Source: Oculatella sp. LEGE 06141 (GTDB taxonomy: Bacteria > Cyanobacteriota > Cyanobacteriia > Elainellales > Elainellaceae). From it: 64,000 nucleotides of DNA. The notes below the pieces were generated by a model that saw nothing but the letters and a program-made list of their open reading frames with translations, had not been told where the DNA came from and did no database searches. The translations under genes and the position numbers were made by a program. The stretch lies in NCBI RefSeq assembly GCF_015207605.1, contig NZ_JADEWO010000038.1, forward strand, positions 1 through 64,000. The letters are read 5' to 3'. How positions within the stretch are numbered: the first letter of the stretch is position 1; every line of letters begins with the position of its first letter. This document shows positions 16,712-26,582 of the stretch, one piece after another.

Positions 16712-18679
16712 TTATTCTCTCACCGTCAGCATTCTCTCGTCGATCTCTGCCCATATTTGGGGCGACACCCGCATTGCGGCCTCTTTGCACCGCACCATCA
16801 ACTCGTTGGCATAAAAGTAGTTGTTTAGAGCCGTTATTTCATCTTCAGACAGCTTCGCCACATCTGGATCGAGATCAAGTGCATTAAACCAGAGTTGCAG
16901 AAGGCGATCGACAAACGCTCGACGTACTTCAACAGGTTGATCATCAGTTGGGACTTCTGATTTAAGGGCTTCTAGTTGAGCAATCAGTGCTGAAAAGTCA
17001 ACGGATTTAAAGATTTTTAGTTTTGCAAATTCGCGGGCGAGGTCGAGGGCGCGGTCGAGGGCGCGGTCGAGGGCGAGGAAAATAGCCGCTACTTGTTTGG
17101 CAGCAGGTTTATAATCTCCATCTGAATCAGCCGTTGCTGCATCTGACCATTTCAGTAAGGTGCGTAGTTTAGGAGTGTTGATGTACGTTTGTGTCTGCTG
17201 TTCCGTTAGCAACAACAGGTCGTCGGCTCCTTTGCGTCCCGGCATTAGCCCTGCTACTAGCAAAAACACTTCTCGCCATCGTTCATCTATCAAATAGTTA
17301 GCAACTAACGGTTGAATCTGCTGATTATCGACGATGTATTGTGCCGTTAAATACTCTTGCAGCGTCAGATGAGAGAACGAGTAGATGTCCTCTGCCCGTT
17401 CCACTAAAATGCCTTGCTGAATCGCAATGGCGCTCAACACGGCCTCACCATCCAGATGAGTCGGCGCATTGAGATTGCTGGCAAGAAATCGCTTAATCTG
17501 CCCTACCAGTTCTCGTTGGGGAAAGAAAAGCTGGTCTTGCTCAAAGCCATCGTGGGCAATTTCTGAGAGTAATACTTCCTCTAGCTCGGTATTCAAACCC
17601 TGGTAAATTGCGTCCCGCAGAATCCGTTTTTCGGCTGCCCATTCTTCCAGCAAAATTCGTAAGGCTTTGCGATACAGCACACTGCGATTTTCGGGAAAGG
17701 TTTGGGAGCGATCGTACGTTAAACAGAGAAACGTTAGCAACAGAGGCGTGTGTGCCAGCTCTTTTGCCGCTTCATTCTCTCGCTTCTGCAAGATTTCCCA
17801 ACAGTTCTGAGCGGTGCCAATAGCCTTGTCTTCCTCGGATTGAAACCAGTTGTTGATGAAGTGTTCAATCTGTTCATCATCAAAATCGGCCATTGCCACA
17901 TCGGTAAACCGATGAAAGTTGTGGCGATAGGCCGCAGTGCGGCATGAGGCGATAAAGCGGTTTTTGTCGTATTGGTCTACAACGTTCTGAATTTGGGTGA
18001 TGGTGGTGTTGAGGCGATCGCTCGGCACCTCATCCAACCCATCCAGCAACACCAGCAGTTTGCCTTCCTTTAAGAGTCGCTGAGTCGATTCTTCGGGATA
18101 AGGATAGCCACAGTAACGGAACTCTTTGATAATTTCTTGCTCAATGTCGAGCGTACCCGCATCAAAACTCTTGAGTTCCAGAAAAATGGGCAGACATTCA
18201 TGCCTGTACTTTCCCTGTTTGCCCTTCAAGGCTTCAAGCCCCATGCGCCGCAGAAAGGTTGACTTTCCGGCTCCGGGTTCACCCAGTACCATCAACCGTT
18301 TGGTACTATTTGCCACGTCAATTCCCCAGAGCTTTTCGCACTTCTGCGATCGAAACCGAATACGTCCGTCTTGGCGAAACGATTTTTCTAACGCTTCAGG
18401 AGAAACAAAGTTGAGGATGTCCTGGTTTTGGAGAAACCTGACGGCGGTGTAGATAGATTCCAGTGCCACAGGTTCTCGCATTCCCAGCACTTTTAGCGAG
18501 CCGTGGCGATTGTTGTACCGTTGAGCGTATTCCCGCGACGCTCCTTGAAGTTGATGACGAAGCTGGTTCAGGTCAAAATCATATCGTCCCAGCAGTTTGC
18601 CGCCTGTATCCACAATGGTTTTGGTGATTAAACCCGTCAGGCCAGCGGTTGCAGCAGCAATCAGGTCAAGTCCGGTCAT
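16712..18679 (-). CDS. NACHT-domain STAND ATPase
   Basis: A 655-residue signal-transduction ATPase. The N-terminus has a hydrophobic helix (LIAAATAGLTGLITKTIV) and a helical region of about 120 residues. The NACHT domain follows: Walker A GEPGAGKST (residues 133-141), Walker B LLVLLDGLDEV (near 208-218), the arginine-bearing sensor ASCRTAAYR, and FSHLTLQEYLTAQYI, typical of bacterial NACHT proteins. The C-terminal 200 residues are helical and could be the sensing part, with an in-frame RALD repeat. Some bacterial NACHT proteins defend against phage; no nuclease or other effector domain is visible here. It is a single gene, divergent from the kinase gene. Confidence 0.9.
   Translation of the reverse strand: MTGLDLIAAATAGLTGLITKTIVDTGGKLLGRYDFDLNQLRHQLQGASREYAQRYNNRHGSLKVLGMREPVALESIYTAVRFLQNQDILNFVSPEALEKSFRQDGRIRFRSQKCEKLWGIDVANSTKRLMVLGEPGAGKSTFLRRMGLEALKGKQGKYRHECLPIFLELKSFDAGTLDIEQEIIKEFRYCGYPYPEESTQRLLKEGKLLVLLDGLDEVPSDRLNTTITQIQNVVDQYDKNRFIASCRTAAYRHNFHRFTDVAMADFDDEQIEHFINNWFQSEEDKAIGTAQNCWEILQKRENEAAKELAHTPLLLTFLCLTYDRSQTFPENRSVLYRKALRILLEEWAAEKRILRDAIYQGLNTELEEVLLSEIAHDGFEQDQLFFPQRELVGQIKRFLASNLNAPTHLDGEAVLSAIAIQQGILVERAEDIYSFSHLTLQEYLTAQYIVDNQQIQPLVANYLIDERWREVFLLVAGLMPGRKGADDLLLLTEQQTQTYINTPKLRTLLKWSDAATADSDGDYKPAAKQVAAIFLALDRALDRALDLAREFAKLKIFKSVDFSALIAQLEALKSEVPTDDQPVEVRRAFVDRLLQLWFNALDLDPDVAKLSEDEITALNNYFYANELMVRCKEAAMRVSPQIWAEIDERMLTVRE
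17041..17076 (-). repeat. Three tandem 12-bp repeats inside the NACHT gene
   Basis: GGTCGAGGGCGC at 17041-17052 and 17053-17064, then GGTCGAGGGCGA at 17065-17076. They encode the tetrapeptide repeat A-L-D-R in the C-terminal helical region. The unit length keeps the frame if copies are gained or lost. Confidence 0.88.
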
Positions 18680-18825
18680 GGTAGCAGGAAGTTTGGGGGT
18701 TATGCCAAGGATAGGCGATCGATCGCAAGCGTCCCAATTTAAAGAATCTATGACCCAGTAGATTCCGTGGAACTAACCAGACGGTTAAGCAGACTGACAC
18801 CTTATCCGTCCTATGCCATATCACA

Positions 18826-20415
18826 ATGACCTCCACTGGAAGGACACTCCAAGACGGAAAATATACCCTCGACCAGGAATTGGGGCAGGGTGGTTTTGGC
18901 GTTACCTACAAAGCAACTCATCACGTACTCAAGCAGACCGTTGTAATTAAAACCCTCAACGAATCGCTGCGCCAAGACCCCAGCTTTCCCGACTCCAACC
19001 GTCAGTTTCAGGACGAAGCCAGACGATTAGCAATGTGTTCTCATCCCAACATTGTGCGCGTCAGTGACTTCTTCATTGAAGACGGACTGCCTTACATCGT
19101 CATGGATTACATTCCTGGCGAAACGCTAGCAGACATCGTGTTGCCAGATAACCCGCTGCAAGAAGCGATGGCGATCCATTGCATTCGGCAAGTGGGTGAT
19201 GCGCTCAAGGTGGTGCATCAAAACGGACTACTGCATCGAGACGTGAAGCCACGCAATTTGATCTGGCGGCAGGGCACCAAACAAGTTATGCTAATTGACT
19301 TTGGCATTGCTCGTGAGTTTACGCCCGACCAAACCCAGACACATACGGGAATGGTTTCCGCAGGCTATGCGCCCATTGAGCAATACATCATCCAAACACG
19401 GCGTTCCCCTGCGACAGATATCTACGCGTTAGCCGGGACACTCTACACCTTGCTAACGGCTCAAGTGCCGATCGCCTCTGTGTTACGGAAGCAAAAACCG
19501 CTGCCCGCTCCCCACGAGCTTCGGCCAGAGTTGAGTGAAGCCGTTAGTCAGGCGGTAATGCGTGGCATGTCTGTGGAGCCGCAGTTTCGCCCTGACAGCG
19601 TGGACGAGTGGTTGGCATTATTGCCCGACGATGCAAGTAGTGCTCCAACAGCAATACGGCCTGGAACCGCCAGTCAAGTGGTAACCTTGCCGCTCATTCC
19701 CCAACATCGCCCCTCGGCTCAACCAAGTTCTGCCAATGTAGCGCTGCCTCTGGTCAGCCGATGGAGCGATCGCCCACTATTTGCGGCGAGTCTCGTGGCT
19801 GCGGTTATCTTGACCGTTGCACTCGGCAACGCATGGTTCAAATCGCGCCCTCCAGCCTCATCGTCTCCAGCGGCTGAAGCATCCCAGCCCTCCAGCCTCG
19901 GTTCAACGCAACCGCTTACGACCAGTGAACCACCATCCCCAACAGAACCCCGTGAGGTGCCTGCTGCCGTAGAAGAATCGCTGCCAGCCATGCCAACCAC
20001 TGTGGAATCTGTTCCTGGTAGCGGACCCTATCCAGCCGAGCCTATAGGAAGGGAACCACCCGCACCAACTGATCCTGGAACTGTGCCTGCTCCTGCTCCT
20101 GCTGCTGTGCCTGCTCCTGCTGTTGCTCCTGATCCTGCTCCATCTGCAACGCCTCAAACCGCTCCTACGCTAGAGGAATCGCAAGCGACCCAGGCACAAA
20201 ACGAGCGATTAAGCGAACTTCAAGCAGAATTGGAGAACTGTTTAACCAAGCCGCGAAAAGAAGCCGAAGACTGTCTCAGGGAGATTCGCAGAGCGCGTGA
20301 AGACTATTTGCGGGGCATGGAAACCGAACTGAGAGAACGTCTGAGAGACGCAAGAGAACAACCAGGGCGGCGAGGTCAACGCCGGGGTGATGACGATGAC
20401 AATGATGATGACTAA
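18826..20415 (+). CDS. Membrane-anchored Ser/Thr protein kinase with C-terminal coiled coil
   Basis: A 529-residue Hanks-type kinase. Glycine loop GQGGFG (20-25), ATP Lys K42, catalytic HRDVKPRN (137 onward), DFG 158-160, and GTLYTLL toward the C-lobe. The kinase domain ends near residue 267. One transmembrane helix (about 317-337, [21 protein letters not shown] split by charged borders) is followed by a Pro/Ala-rich linker with PAPA repeats and a charged coiled coil with two Cys (ENCLTK, EDCLRE), ending in an acidic DDDDNDDD tail. The C-terminus is probably periplasmic. It is followed after 42 bases by a ChaN-like gene, so the two probably share a transcript. Confidence 0.92.
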   Translation: MTSTGRTLQDGKYTLDQELGQGGFGVTYKATHHVLKQTVVIKTLNESLRQDPSFPDSNRQFQDEARRLAMCSHPNIVRVSDFFIEDGLPYIVMDYIPGETLADIVLPDNPLQEAMAIHCIRQVGDALKVVHQNGLLHRDVKPRNLIWRQGTKQVMLIDFGIAREFTPDQTQTHTGMVSAGYAPIEQYIIQTRRSPATDIYALAGTLYTLLTAQVPIASVLRKQKPLPAPHELRPELSEAVSQAVMRGMSVEPQFRPDSVDEWLALLPDDASSAPTAIRPGTASQVVTLPLIPQHRPSAQPSSANVALPLVSRWSDRPLFAASLVAAVILTVALGNAWFKSRPPASSSPAAEASQPSSLGSTQPLTTSEPPSPTEPREVPAAVEESLPAMPTTVESVPGSGPYPAEPIGREPPAPTDPGTVPAPAPAAVPAPAVAPDPAPSATPQTAPTLEESQATQAQNERLSELQAELENCLTKPRKEAEDCLREIRRAREDYLRGMETELRERLRDAREQPGRRGQRRGDDDDNDDD

Positions 20416-20457
20416 GGGAAGCTGTTAGACTCGCAGAGAGTTGACGGAGGGAATAGT

Positions 20458-21384
20458 ATGCCGAGAGGTATCAGAGGCATCCTGCTGATAGGGGTTCTAA
20501 TCTTACTGGTCGTTGTAATTCAACCCAGGCTAGGCGCACAAACAATTCCCTCACCCCCACCGGATACTAGTCCTGCCAATCCAGCCGATGTCATGCCGCC
20601 GTTTGCCGAACATCTGGAGCGATCGTTTTGGTTAGCCGACCATCTAGATTTACAAGCAGCGTTAATCGAGAACCAGGTAACGGTGGCGGATTGGCTTCAA
20701 CAAATCAACCAATCTAACATTCAGTTTCTTTGTTTGGGCGAAACACACAACGAATCGTTTCGGCAATTTCTGGCGCAAACAATTTTTCCGCAACTGGATG
20801 TTAACCAGTTGTTGCTGGAAGCTGATGCCGATCAAGCGAATGAACTGCTTGCCAATGCGTCCTCCGGAACGAACCCCATCCGCCTTTTGGGAGCTGATAT
20901 TGGCTTGGTGATTCGAGCCGCAAAAACACGAAATCCTAACGTGCAAATCGTTGGGATAGATGAAACCGACCAACAGACCGCATGGCGCAATCAAGAACAG
21001 GCCAACTCCGATCGCCGCCGCTTAAGCCGTGACGGGTTCATTGCTCAAAATATTCAGGAGGGATGGCGATCGGATCAGCGTCATGTTGCCCTGTACGGTG
21101 CGAATCACTGCGCGGCTCACGATTTGGGTTTGGGGAACGCTCGCCCATTTTTCCGCCAGGTTGCAGGCGTTGTCGTTCCGCGAGAGCAAAGTAAGAGCGT
21201 GCTGGTTGTCTCGTCGGCTCAGTCTAATCCACTCACGATCGCCATTCAACGCGCCACTCTAAACAACCAAGCGTTTGTCATACCCAACACACAAGCGATC
21301 GCTCCAGCTCTCTATAACTACCGCTGGGATCTCAAATCTTTTTTCGATAATTACGATGCGATCGTGTACTTCCCTTTACCGTAA
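20458..21384 (+). CDS. ChaN/Tiki-superfamily exported protein
   Basis: A 308-residue protein with a signal peptide (ILLIGVLILLVVVIQP core) and the signatures of the haem-binding-uptake Tiki superfamily (ChaN-like): FLCLGETHNESFRQF with conserved G-E-x-H, LLLEADAD, the ribose-like DETDQQ motif, and YGANHCAAHDLG near the C-terminus. Members are lipoproteins that bind haem or metal-dependent proteases of the Tiki type; there is no clear lipobox here. Clear ribosome site GGAGGG upstream. It follows the kinase gene by 42 bases. Its role next to a kinase is unknown. Confidence 0.78.
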   Translation: MPRGIRGILLIGVLILLVVVIQPRLGAQTIPSPPPDTSPANPADVMPPFAEHLERSFWLADHLDLQAALIENQVTVADWLQQINQSNIQFLCLGETHNESFRQFLAQTIFPQLDVNQLLLEADADQANELLANASSGTNPIRLLGADIGLVIRAAKTRNPNVQIVGIDETDQQTAWRNQEQANSDRRRLSRDGFIAQNIQEGWRSDQRHVALYGANHCAAHDLGLGNARPFFRQVAGVVVPREQSKSVLVVSSAQSNPLTIAIQRATLNNQAFVIPNTQAIAPALYNYRWDLKSFFDNYDAIVYFPLP

Positions 21385-21400
21385 TTGATAGTTCACCGGA

Positions 21401-22141
21401 CTAAAGGCTGTCCGGATCAATGCCCCGCTGACGCAATTTAGCAAGCAGTTCTTCCCGAAGCTGTCGTTCCTGCTCGGCTTGCTGTTGCGCCTGTTCGGCC
21501 TGCTGCTGTGCCTGCTCTGCTCGTTGCTCTGCCTGTTCTGCCCGTTCATCTGGGGTGAGGTAGCGATCGCCCTGTTGGTCATACCAATACAACCATTCCC
21601 GAGTAATGCCCTGATGGGTGCCCCGTTCGCGTCCCAAGCCCAACCCAATTTCGGGCATCCAGAAAGGCTCACCCGACTGCAACAGATACTCACCATCCAC
21701 GAGCCGATAGAGTTCTAACCGGGGTTTGCGGCGGCGACGAGACGAGTAAATGGCGTAATACAAAACGCCCATCTCTGCATACAGGTTCTTTTTGGCAGAG
21801 TATTCTCGTCGGTATTTCTGTGAAACCACCTCCAGGGTCAGGATAGGAGGAATGTTGTCCTCCTCCCACAACACATAGCTAAGGCGCAGTTCTTCATCCA
21901 CGATCCGCTCGACCCCTAAGCTGAGAAAGCCATCCGGGACGATCGCCGATTTTTCCGGGTCGTAATAGATACCCATATCGACTCCAAAAAACCAGTCCAT
22001 GCGCTTGCTCCAGATCTGAGCCAGGATCATCTTGAGCAGGCCAGGGATGAGATCTTGGAGTTCGTTATCCACGGGAGTGTCGTCAGAGTCGGGTAGCTCT
22101 GCCGAAGACGGCAAGCACAGGCGTGGATCGTAGCGGAACAT
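21401..22141 (-). CDS. Uma2-family putative endonuclease with Gln-rich coiled coil
   Basis: About 246 residues. The core is the Uma2 (DUF820) restriction-endonuclease-like PD-(D/E)XK fold, abundant in cyanobacteria: GIYYDPEKSAIVPDGFLS (catalytic Asp), ILTLEVVSQKYRREYSAKKNLYAEMGV (E and K of the motif), and VLYYAIYS. The C-terminus is a repeated AEQAQQQAEQ coiled coil followed by LREELLAKLRQRGIDPDSL, a tail common in this family. I chose the ATG at 22141, preceded by GGAGG at proper spacing, over a GTG at 22153. The biological role of Uma2 proteins is not settled. It lies 17 bases after panC-cmk, probably in the same unit. Confidence 0.9.
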   Translation of the reverse strand: MFRYDPRLCLPSSAELPDSDDTPVDNELQDLIPGLLKMILAQIWSKRMDWFFGVDMGIYYDPEKSAIVPDGFLSLGVERIVDEELRLSYVLWEEDNIPPILTLEVVSQKYRREYSAKKNLYAEMGVLYYAIYSSRRRRKPRLELYRLVDGEYLLQSGEPFWMPEIGLGLGRERGTHQGITREWLYWYDQQGDRYLTPDERAEQAEQRAEQAQQQAEQAQQQAEQERQLREELLAKLRQRGIDPDSL

Positions 22142-22170
22142 GGCAACCTCCACAAGGAGCTGATTTGATC

Positions 22171-23790
22171 TTAGCGGTGGGAATGTACCTCAGATAGCCG
22201 CTCTTGATAAAGGCCAACAATCGTGGCGGTGACTTCAGCAATGCTCAATCGGTCGGTGTTGATTTCGATCGCATCGGGCGCTTTTTGCAGTGGAGAAACT
22301 TGACGAGTGCTATCTTTGCGATCGCGCTCATCAATCAGCCGTTCCAGTTCGCCCAAGTCCACCTCGGCCTGTCCTTGGTTTTTTAGATCGATCTGTCGCC
22401 GTCTGGCACGTTCTTGCACCGAGGCGGTGAGAAAAATCTTTAATTCAGCATCCGGGAAAACGTGGGTACCGATGTCTCGTCCTTCCATTGCCACCCCACC
22501 TCCTCGACCGTAGGCTTGCTGTTGCTTCACCAAAATTTTACGAACAGCGGGTTGAGCGGCGATCGCAGATACCTGTTGTGTTACGTCTAAGCTACGAATG
22601 GCAGTGGTGACATTGTGTCCGTTGATGTGAACCTGGGGAGATTGGCTGTTTGCATCTTCGGTCTTTTGGCTGCCCAACTCAATTTGGCACTGGCTCACCA
22701 TCTCTGCGATCGCGGCCTCGTCGTCAATGGCCAGACCAGACTGTAACGCTAGCCAGGTAGCCGCTCGATACATGGCACCCGTATCAATGTGCAATAGCCC
22801 TAGCTCGGTGGCAACCTGGCGGACTACGGTTGTTTTACCCACACCAGCGGGGCCATCGATCGCCACTATGGGTTTGCGATTTCGCAGCACCATATTATCA
22901 ATCAGGCGGGTGGAACCCATTCGAGCGGCGATCGCTAATAGTCCTACGTCTTCAATTTGTTCTAGCGGCATCATAGTATCGGGGTGAACTAATTCAATGT
23001 ATTCTGGCTGCACATCAGGAACCGTTGCCAATTCGGTTTCAACGGCCTGGACTAGCGCTTCTCGGTAATGCTTGCCCAGTTGGAAAATGCTCTCGGCTCG
23101 CTGCAAGCTGCGATAGAGTACAGCCGCTTTGTCGTACTGGTCAGAGGTGAGGTACCGATTGCGGGAACTCATCGCCAGTCCGTTCGGTTCTCGCACAATG
23201 CGGCAGGCCACAATATCAACTGGGATATTGAGGTCGGCTACTAAGCGCCGCAAAATAGCAAGCTGTTGAGCATCCTTACGGCCAAAATAGGCGCGATCGG
23301 GTTGCACAATATTTAATAACTTCGTAACCACTGTAGCAACGCCCTGAAAGTGTCCGGGTCGCGATCGCCCACACAAACCAGACATCATCTGGAAGGGTGG
23401 AATCACTTGGGTCACCCTATCACTAACAGGGGGATAGGGCGACCCATAAAGTTCCTCAGGGGAAGGAGAGAAGATGGCATCGACACCCGCTTGCTCACAC
23501 AACTGGGTATCTTGCTCGATTGGACGGGGATACTGCTGGAAGTCTTCGTTTGGCCCGAACTGGAGCGGATTGACAAAAATACTGACAATCACCACGTCAT
23601 TCTCACGCCGCGATCGCTCAATCAAGTTCAAATGTCCAGCATGGAGAGCGCCCATTGTCGGCACAAAGCCAACCTTGACACCAACCGGATGAAGACCAGG
23701 CTGATCGATCGCATCCTCCAGAGGCGGTTCAGAGCGTTTTAGCGCCACATAGCAACGCAAGCCCGCAATGGTGGTAAATACGCGCACCAT
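22171..23790 (-). CDS. panC/cmk: Bifunctional pantothenate synthetase/cytidylate kinase
   Basis: A 539-residue fusion typical of cyanobacteria. The N-terminal part is PanC, joining pantoate and beta-alanine with ATP (GFVPTMGALHAGH near residue 41, FVNPLQFGPNEDF, YFGRKDAQQ, MSSRNRYL). The C-terminal part from about residue 305 is CMP/dCMP kinase with P-loop GPAGVGKT (313-320), IDTGAMYRA and EGRDIGTHVFPDA. It therefore serves both CoA synthesis and pyrimidine nucleotide supply. About 30 non-conserved residues lie between the first strand and the PanC core (residues 18-38). The Uma2 gene follows closely. Confidence 0.96.
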   Translation of the reverse strand: MVRVFTTIAGLRCYVALKRSEPPLEDAIDQPGLHPVGVKVGFVPTMGALHAGHLNLIERSRRENDVVIVSIFVNPLQFGPNEDFQQYPRPIEQDTQLCEQAGVDAIFSPSPEELYGSPYPPVSDRVTQVIPPFQMMSGLCGRSRPGHFQGVATVVTKLLNIVQPDRAYFGRKDAQQLAILRRLVADLNIPVDIVACRIVREPNGLAMSSRNRYLTSDQYDKAAVLYRSLQRAESIFQLGKHYREALVQAVETELATVPDVQPEYIELVHPDTMMPLEQIEDVGLLAIAARMGSTRLIDNMVLRNRKPIVAIDGPAGVGKTTVVRQVATELGLLHIDTGAMYRAATWLALQSGLAIDDEAAIAEMVSQCQIELGSQKTEDANSQSPQVHINGHNVTTAIRSLDVTQQVSAIAAQPAVRKILVKQQQAYGRGGGVAMEGRDIGTHVFPDAELKIFLTASVQERARRRQIDLKNQGQAEVDLGELERLIDERDRKDSTRQVSPLQKAPDAIEINTDRLSIAEVTATIVGLYQERLSEVHSHR

Positions 23791-24025
23791 AGTTCATTGA
23801 TAAACCATCAAAATAATAAAAACCCTAAAACCTAAACAGCGCTTCGCTTAACGAATGTTCCATTCTTGTGGCAAGCGTGCGGGCAGTGCCAATAACCGAG
23901 TTCTGGACTAACCAACCTTGCCTAACCGACCCCTTGCCTAGTAGTGTACAAAATTCCTCCAATCCCGTGCCTTAACAACACGCTTCCACCTCAACCTTTA
24001 GGCATTTTTAACCTTCTTAGAATAC

Positions 24026-25564
24026 TTAATTTTCTTCCTCTTTGTCGGAAATGCTATCCGGAGAGATTGTGTCTGAAGATGACTCTGCCAACCAATCGGC
24101 AACCGTGTCAGCCGCGCGGTAGGGCTGCGGAGTAGCCACATCATAGGGCGAACGGGTGGGGATAAGTTCGAGCTGTCCCGACGAACGTGGGCGATCGCTT
24201 TGGGGCTGTCGTCGCCGCCGCGACACCTGTTCTTCGGTCGTTTCTTCGGCAACGACTTCATATAGCAAAGCGAACTTTTGGTTTTTTCCTTTTCGCAACA
24301 CCCGTCCCAATCGTTGAATGTATTCTCTGGCCGATCCGGTTCCAGACAGCAACACAGCAACACTCGCTTCTGGCACATCAACGCCCTCATTCAGCACATG
24401 GGAGGCAACAAGAGCGTTGTACGTCCCGTCCCGAAAGTGTTGCAAAATCTCATGCCGCTCCTTAACCGGAGTTTGATGCGTAAGTGCTGGAATCAAAAAA
24501 TCCTGCGAGATGCGGTAAACGGTAGCGTTGTCGTTGGTAAAAATCAGCGTTTGCTCTGGATAGTGCTGCGCCAACACATCCGCTAACACCCGCAACTTGC
24601 CTTCAGTGCCAAGGGCGATCGCCTTGGCTTCTCGATGTGCCAGCATGGCTCGTCGTCCGGCCTGGGATTGGGCACTGGCCTGCACAAACCGCTGCCAGCC
24701 CTGGAGACTGCCTAGAAAAATGTTGGACTGTTGCAAAAAGGCATTCCGTGTTTGAATCAGCGCATCATAGCGATCGCGCTCCTGCTGCGACAGCTTCACC
24801 TTAATTTGCACAATTTCGTGATCGGCTAGCGCTCCGCCTGCTAGGTCTGACGCGGTGCGGTAGTACACGACACTTCCCAGCAATGTATCTAAATCAGCAT
24901 GTCTGCCATCGCTGCGATCGGGCGTGGCCGTTAACCCCAACCGATAGGGCGCGATCGCGTATTCCGCAATCACCCGATTAAAATCGCTGGGTAAGTGATG
25001 GCACTCATCGCAGATGAGCAGAGCATAGCGGTTGCCCAACGATTCAGCATGAATGGCGGCACTGTCATACGTGGCAATCAAAATTTGAGTGCGATCGCGC
25101 GATCCGCCTCCCAGTAATCCCACATCAGCATCGGGAAATGCTGCTAGCAAATGGGCATACCACTGATGCATCAAGTCCAGCGTTGGCACAGTAATTAAGG
25201 TGCTGCGAGGTGTGACCTGCATCGCCATCTGCGCCAGGTAGGTTTTTCCGGCAGCGGTGGGCAAAACGACCACGCCTTTACGTCCGGCAGAAACCCAGGC
25301 ATCGAGCGCTTCTTGCTGATGGGCATAGGGCTGACGTTCTAAGCTGGCTTTGAGGGCGATCGCATCAAACGCTTTGGCCTCATCGGTAAAGGTCGTCCCC
25401 TCTGTCTGCAACGTTTCAACCAGTTCACGATACTGAATGGCAGGAATACGAAACTTTTCAACGCGATCGTCCCAGGTGGCATATTCCACCCAGCTCTTGC
25501 CTTTGGGGGGTGGATGCAAGACAAGCGTGCCCCGATCAAACTTTAAAGTAGGGGTGCGACCCAT
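24026..25564 (-). CDS. XPB/ERCC3-like superfamily 2 DNA helicase
   Basis: A 512-residue SF2 helicase. Motif I LPTAAGKT (101-108), motif II DECH (186-189), motif III GLTATPDRSDGR, and the C-terminal motifs LIFTNDNATVYRI, ASHVLNEGVDVPEASVAVLLSG and EYIQRLGRVLRKG. A short N-terminal domain of about 75 residues precedes the ATPase, as in bacterial XPB-like helicases, probably acting in DNA repair or replication stress. The C-terminal 60 residues are charged and disordered. No DUF790 nuclease (Bax1 partner) follows; the next gene downstream is panC-cmk. Confidence 0.9.
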   Translation of the reverse strand: MGRTPTLKFDRGTLVLHPPPKGKSWVEYATWDDRVEKFRIPAIQYRELVETLQTEGTTFTDEAKAFDAIALKASLERQPYAHQQEALDAWVSAGRKGVVVLPTAAGKTYLAQMAMQVTPRSTLITVPTLDLMHQWYAHLLAAFPDADVGLLGGGSRDRTQILIATYDSAAIHAESLGNRYALLICDECHHLPSDFNRVIAEYAIAPYRLGLTATPDRSDGRHADLDTLLGSVVYYRTASDLAGGALADHEIVQIKVKLSQQERDRYDALIQTRNAFLQQSNIFLGSLQGWQRFVQASAQSQAGRRAMLAHREAKAIALGTEGKLRVLADVLAQHYPEQTLIFTNDNATVYRISQDFLIPALTHQTPVKERHEILQHFRDGTYNALVASHVLNEGVDVPEASVAVLLSGTGSAREYIQRLGRVLRKGKNQKFALLYEVVAEETTEEQVSRRRRQPQSDRPRSSGQLELIPTRSPYDVATPQPYRAADTVADWLAESSSDTISPDSISDKEEEN

Positions 25565-25784
25565 TCTGCCTCTAAGCTGCCCTAGATTCTGCTGGCTCTC
25601 AATTTTGCCTTTAGTGTGTAGTGAGGCTCATTCAGAACGTCAGTACTAAACCTCAACTACTTCAGACTGTACCGCATTCCTACCGCATTACCAAAATCTA
25701 AATCCAAGACTGTTCATTGGTCGCAGACAGGCTTAGACTATAGGATGCATCCCCATAATGTGTTCAACCATACACGAATCACCT

Positions 25785-26510
25785 GTGCGTAAGATTGTTA
25801 TTGCTGGCAACTGGAAAATGCATAAGACTCAGGCAGAATCCCTAGAATTTCTGCATGGGTTTCTAAAACAGCTCGATGAAACACCAGACGATCGCGAAAT
25901 CGTGCTTTGCGTGCCGTTTACCGCGTTGGGCGCACTTTCCAAAAACTTGCACGGCAGCCGTGTCAGGCTCGGTGCCCAAAATGTTCATTGGGAAGCCAGC
26001 GGAGCATATACAGGTGAAATCTCTGGTGCCATGCTGACTGAATTTGGCGTTCGGTATGTGGTGGTGGGTCACAGTGAGCGCCGCCAATTTTTTGGCGAAA
26101 CGGATGAAACGGTCAACCTGCGCCTGAAAGCAGCGCAAAACCACGGGCTAATTCCCATTCTCTGTGTGGGTGAAAGCAAACAACAGCGAGATGCAGGCGA
26201 AACTGAATCGCTGATTGTTGGTCAACTGCAAGCCGATCTAGAAGGGGTAGATCAATCACAGCTTGTGATTGCCTATGAACCTATTTGGGCGATCGGCACT
26301 GGCGACACCTGCGAAACACTCGAAGCCAACCGAATTACGGCTCTGATTCGCAGCCAGCTTAAAAACCCAGACGTGCCTATTCAATATGGCGGTTCGGTGA
26401 AACCAGACAACATCGATGAGATTATGGCGCAGCCCGATATCGATGGGGCACTCGTTGGCGGAGCCAGCCTCACGCCCGACAGCTTCGCCCGCATCGTCAA
26501 TTACCAATAA
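25785..26510 (+). CDS. tpiA: Triose-phosphate isomerase
   Basis: Interconverts dihydroxyacetone phosphate and glyceraldehyde 3-phosphate in glycolysis and the Calvin cycle. 241 residues from the GTG at 25785, which gives the usual beginning [15 protein letters not shown]; an ATG at 25758 would add nine residues and is less likely. Active-site residues are all visible: Asn and Lys in GNWKMHK, His in [13 protein letters not shown], Glu in [10 protein letters not shown], and the phosphate loop GGSV and GGASL near the end. A strong bidirectional hairpin follows the stop. Confidence 0.97.
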   Translation: MRKIVIAGNWKMHKTQAESLEFLHGFLKQLDETPDDREIVLCVPFTALGALSKNLHGSRVRLGAQNVHWEASGAYTGEISGAMLTEFGVRYVVVGHSERRQFFGETDETVNLRLKAAQNHGLIPILCVGESKQQRDAGETESLIVGQLQADLEGVDQSQLVIAYEPIWAIGTGDTCETLEANRITALIRSQLKNPDVPIQYGGSVKPDNIDEIMAQPDIDGALVGGASLTPDSFARIVNYQ

Positions 26511-26535
26511 ACCATCTGAATCCACATCTGAGTCA

Positions 26536-26567
26536 AAAGAGGGGCGGTTTGTGAACCGCCCCTCTTT
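26536..26567. terminator. Hairpin terminator between convergent tpiA and ferredoxin genes
   Basis: A perfect 14-bp stem: AAAGAGGGGCGGTT (26536-26549) with AACCGCCCCTCTTT (26554-26567) and a 4-base loop. It lies 25 bases after tpiA and 16 bases after the ferredoxin stop on the opposite strand. A/T-rich flanks on both sides let it work in either direction. Confidence 0.88.
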
Positions 26568-26582
26568 GCTGTGAATTACGAC

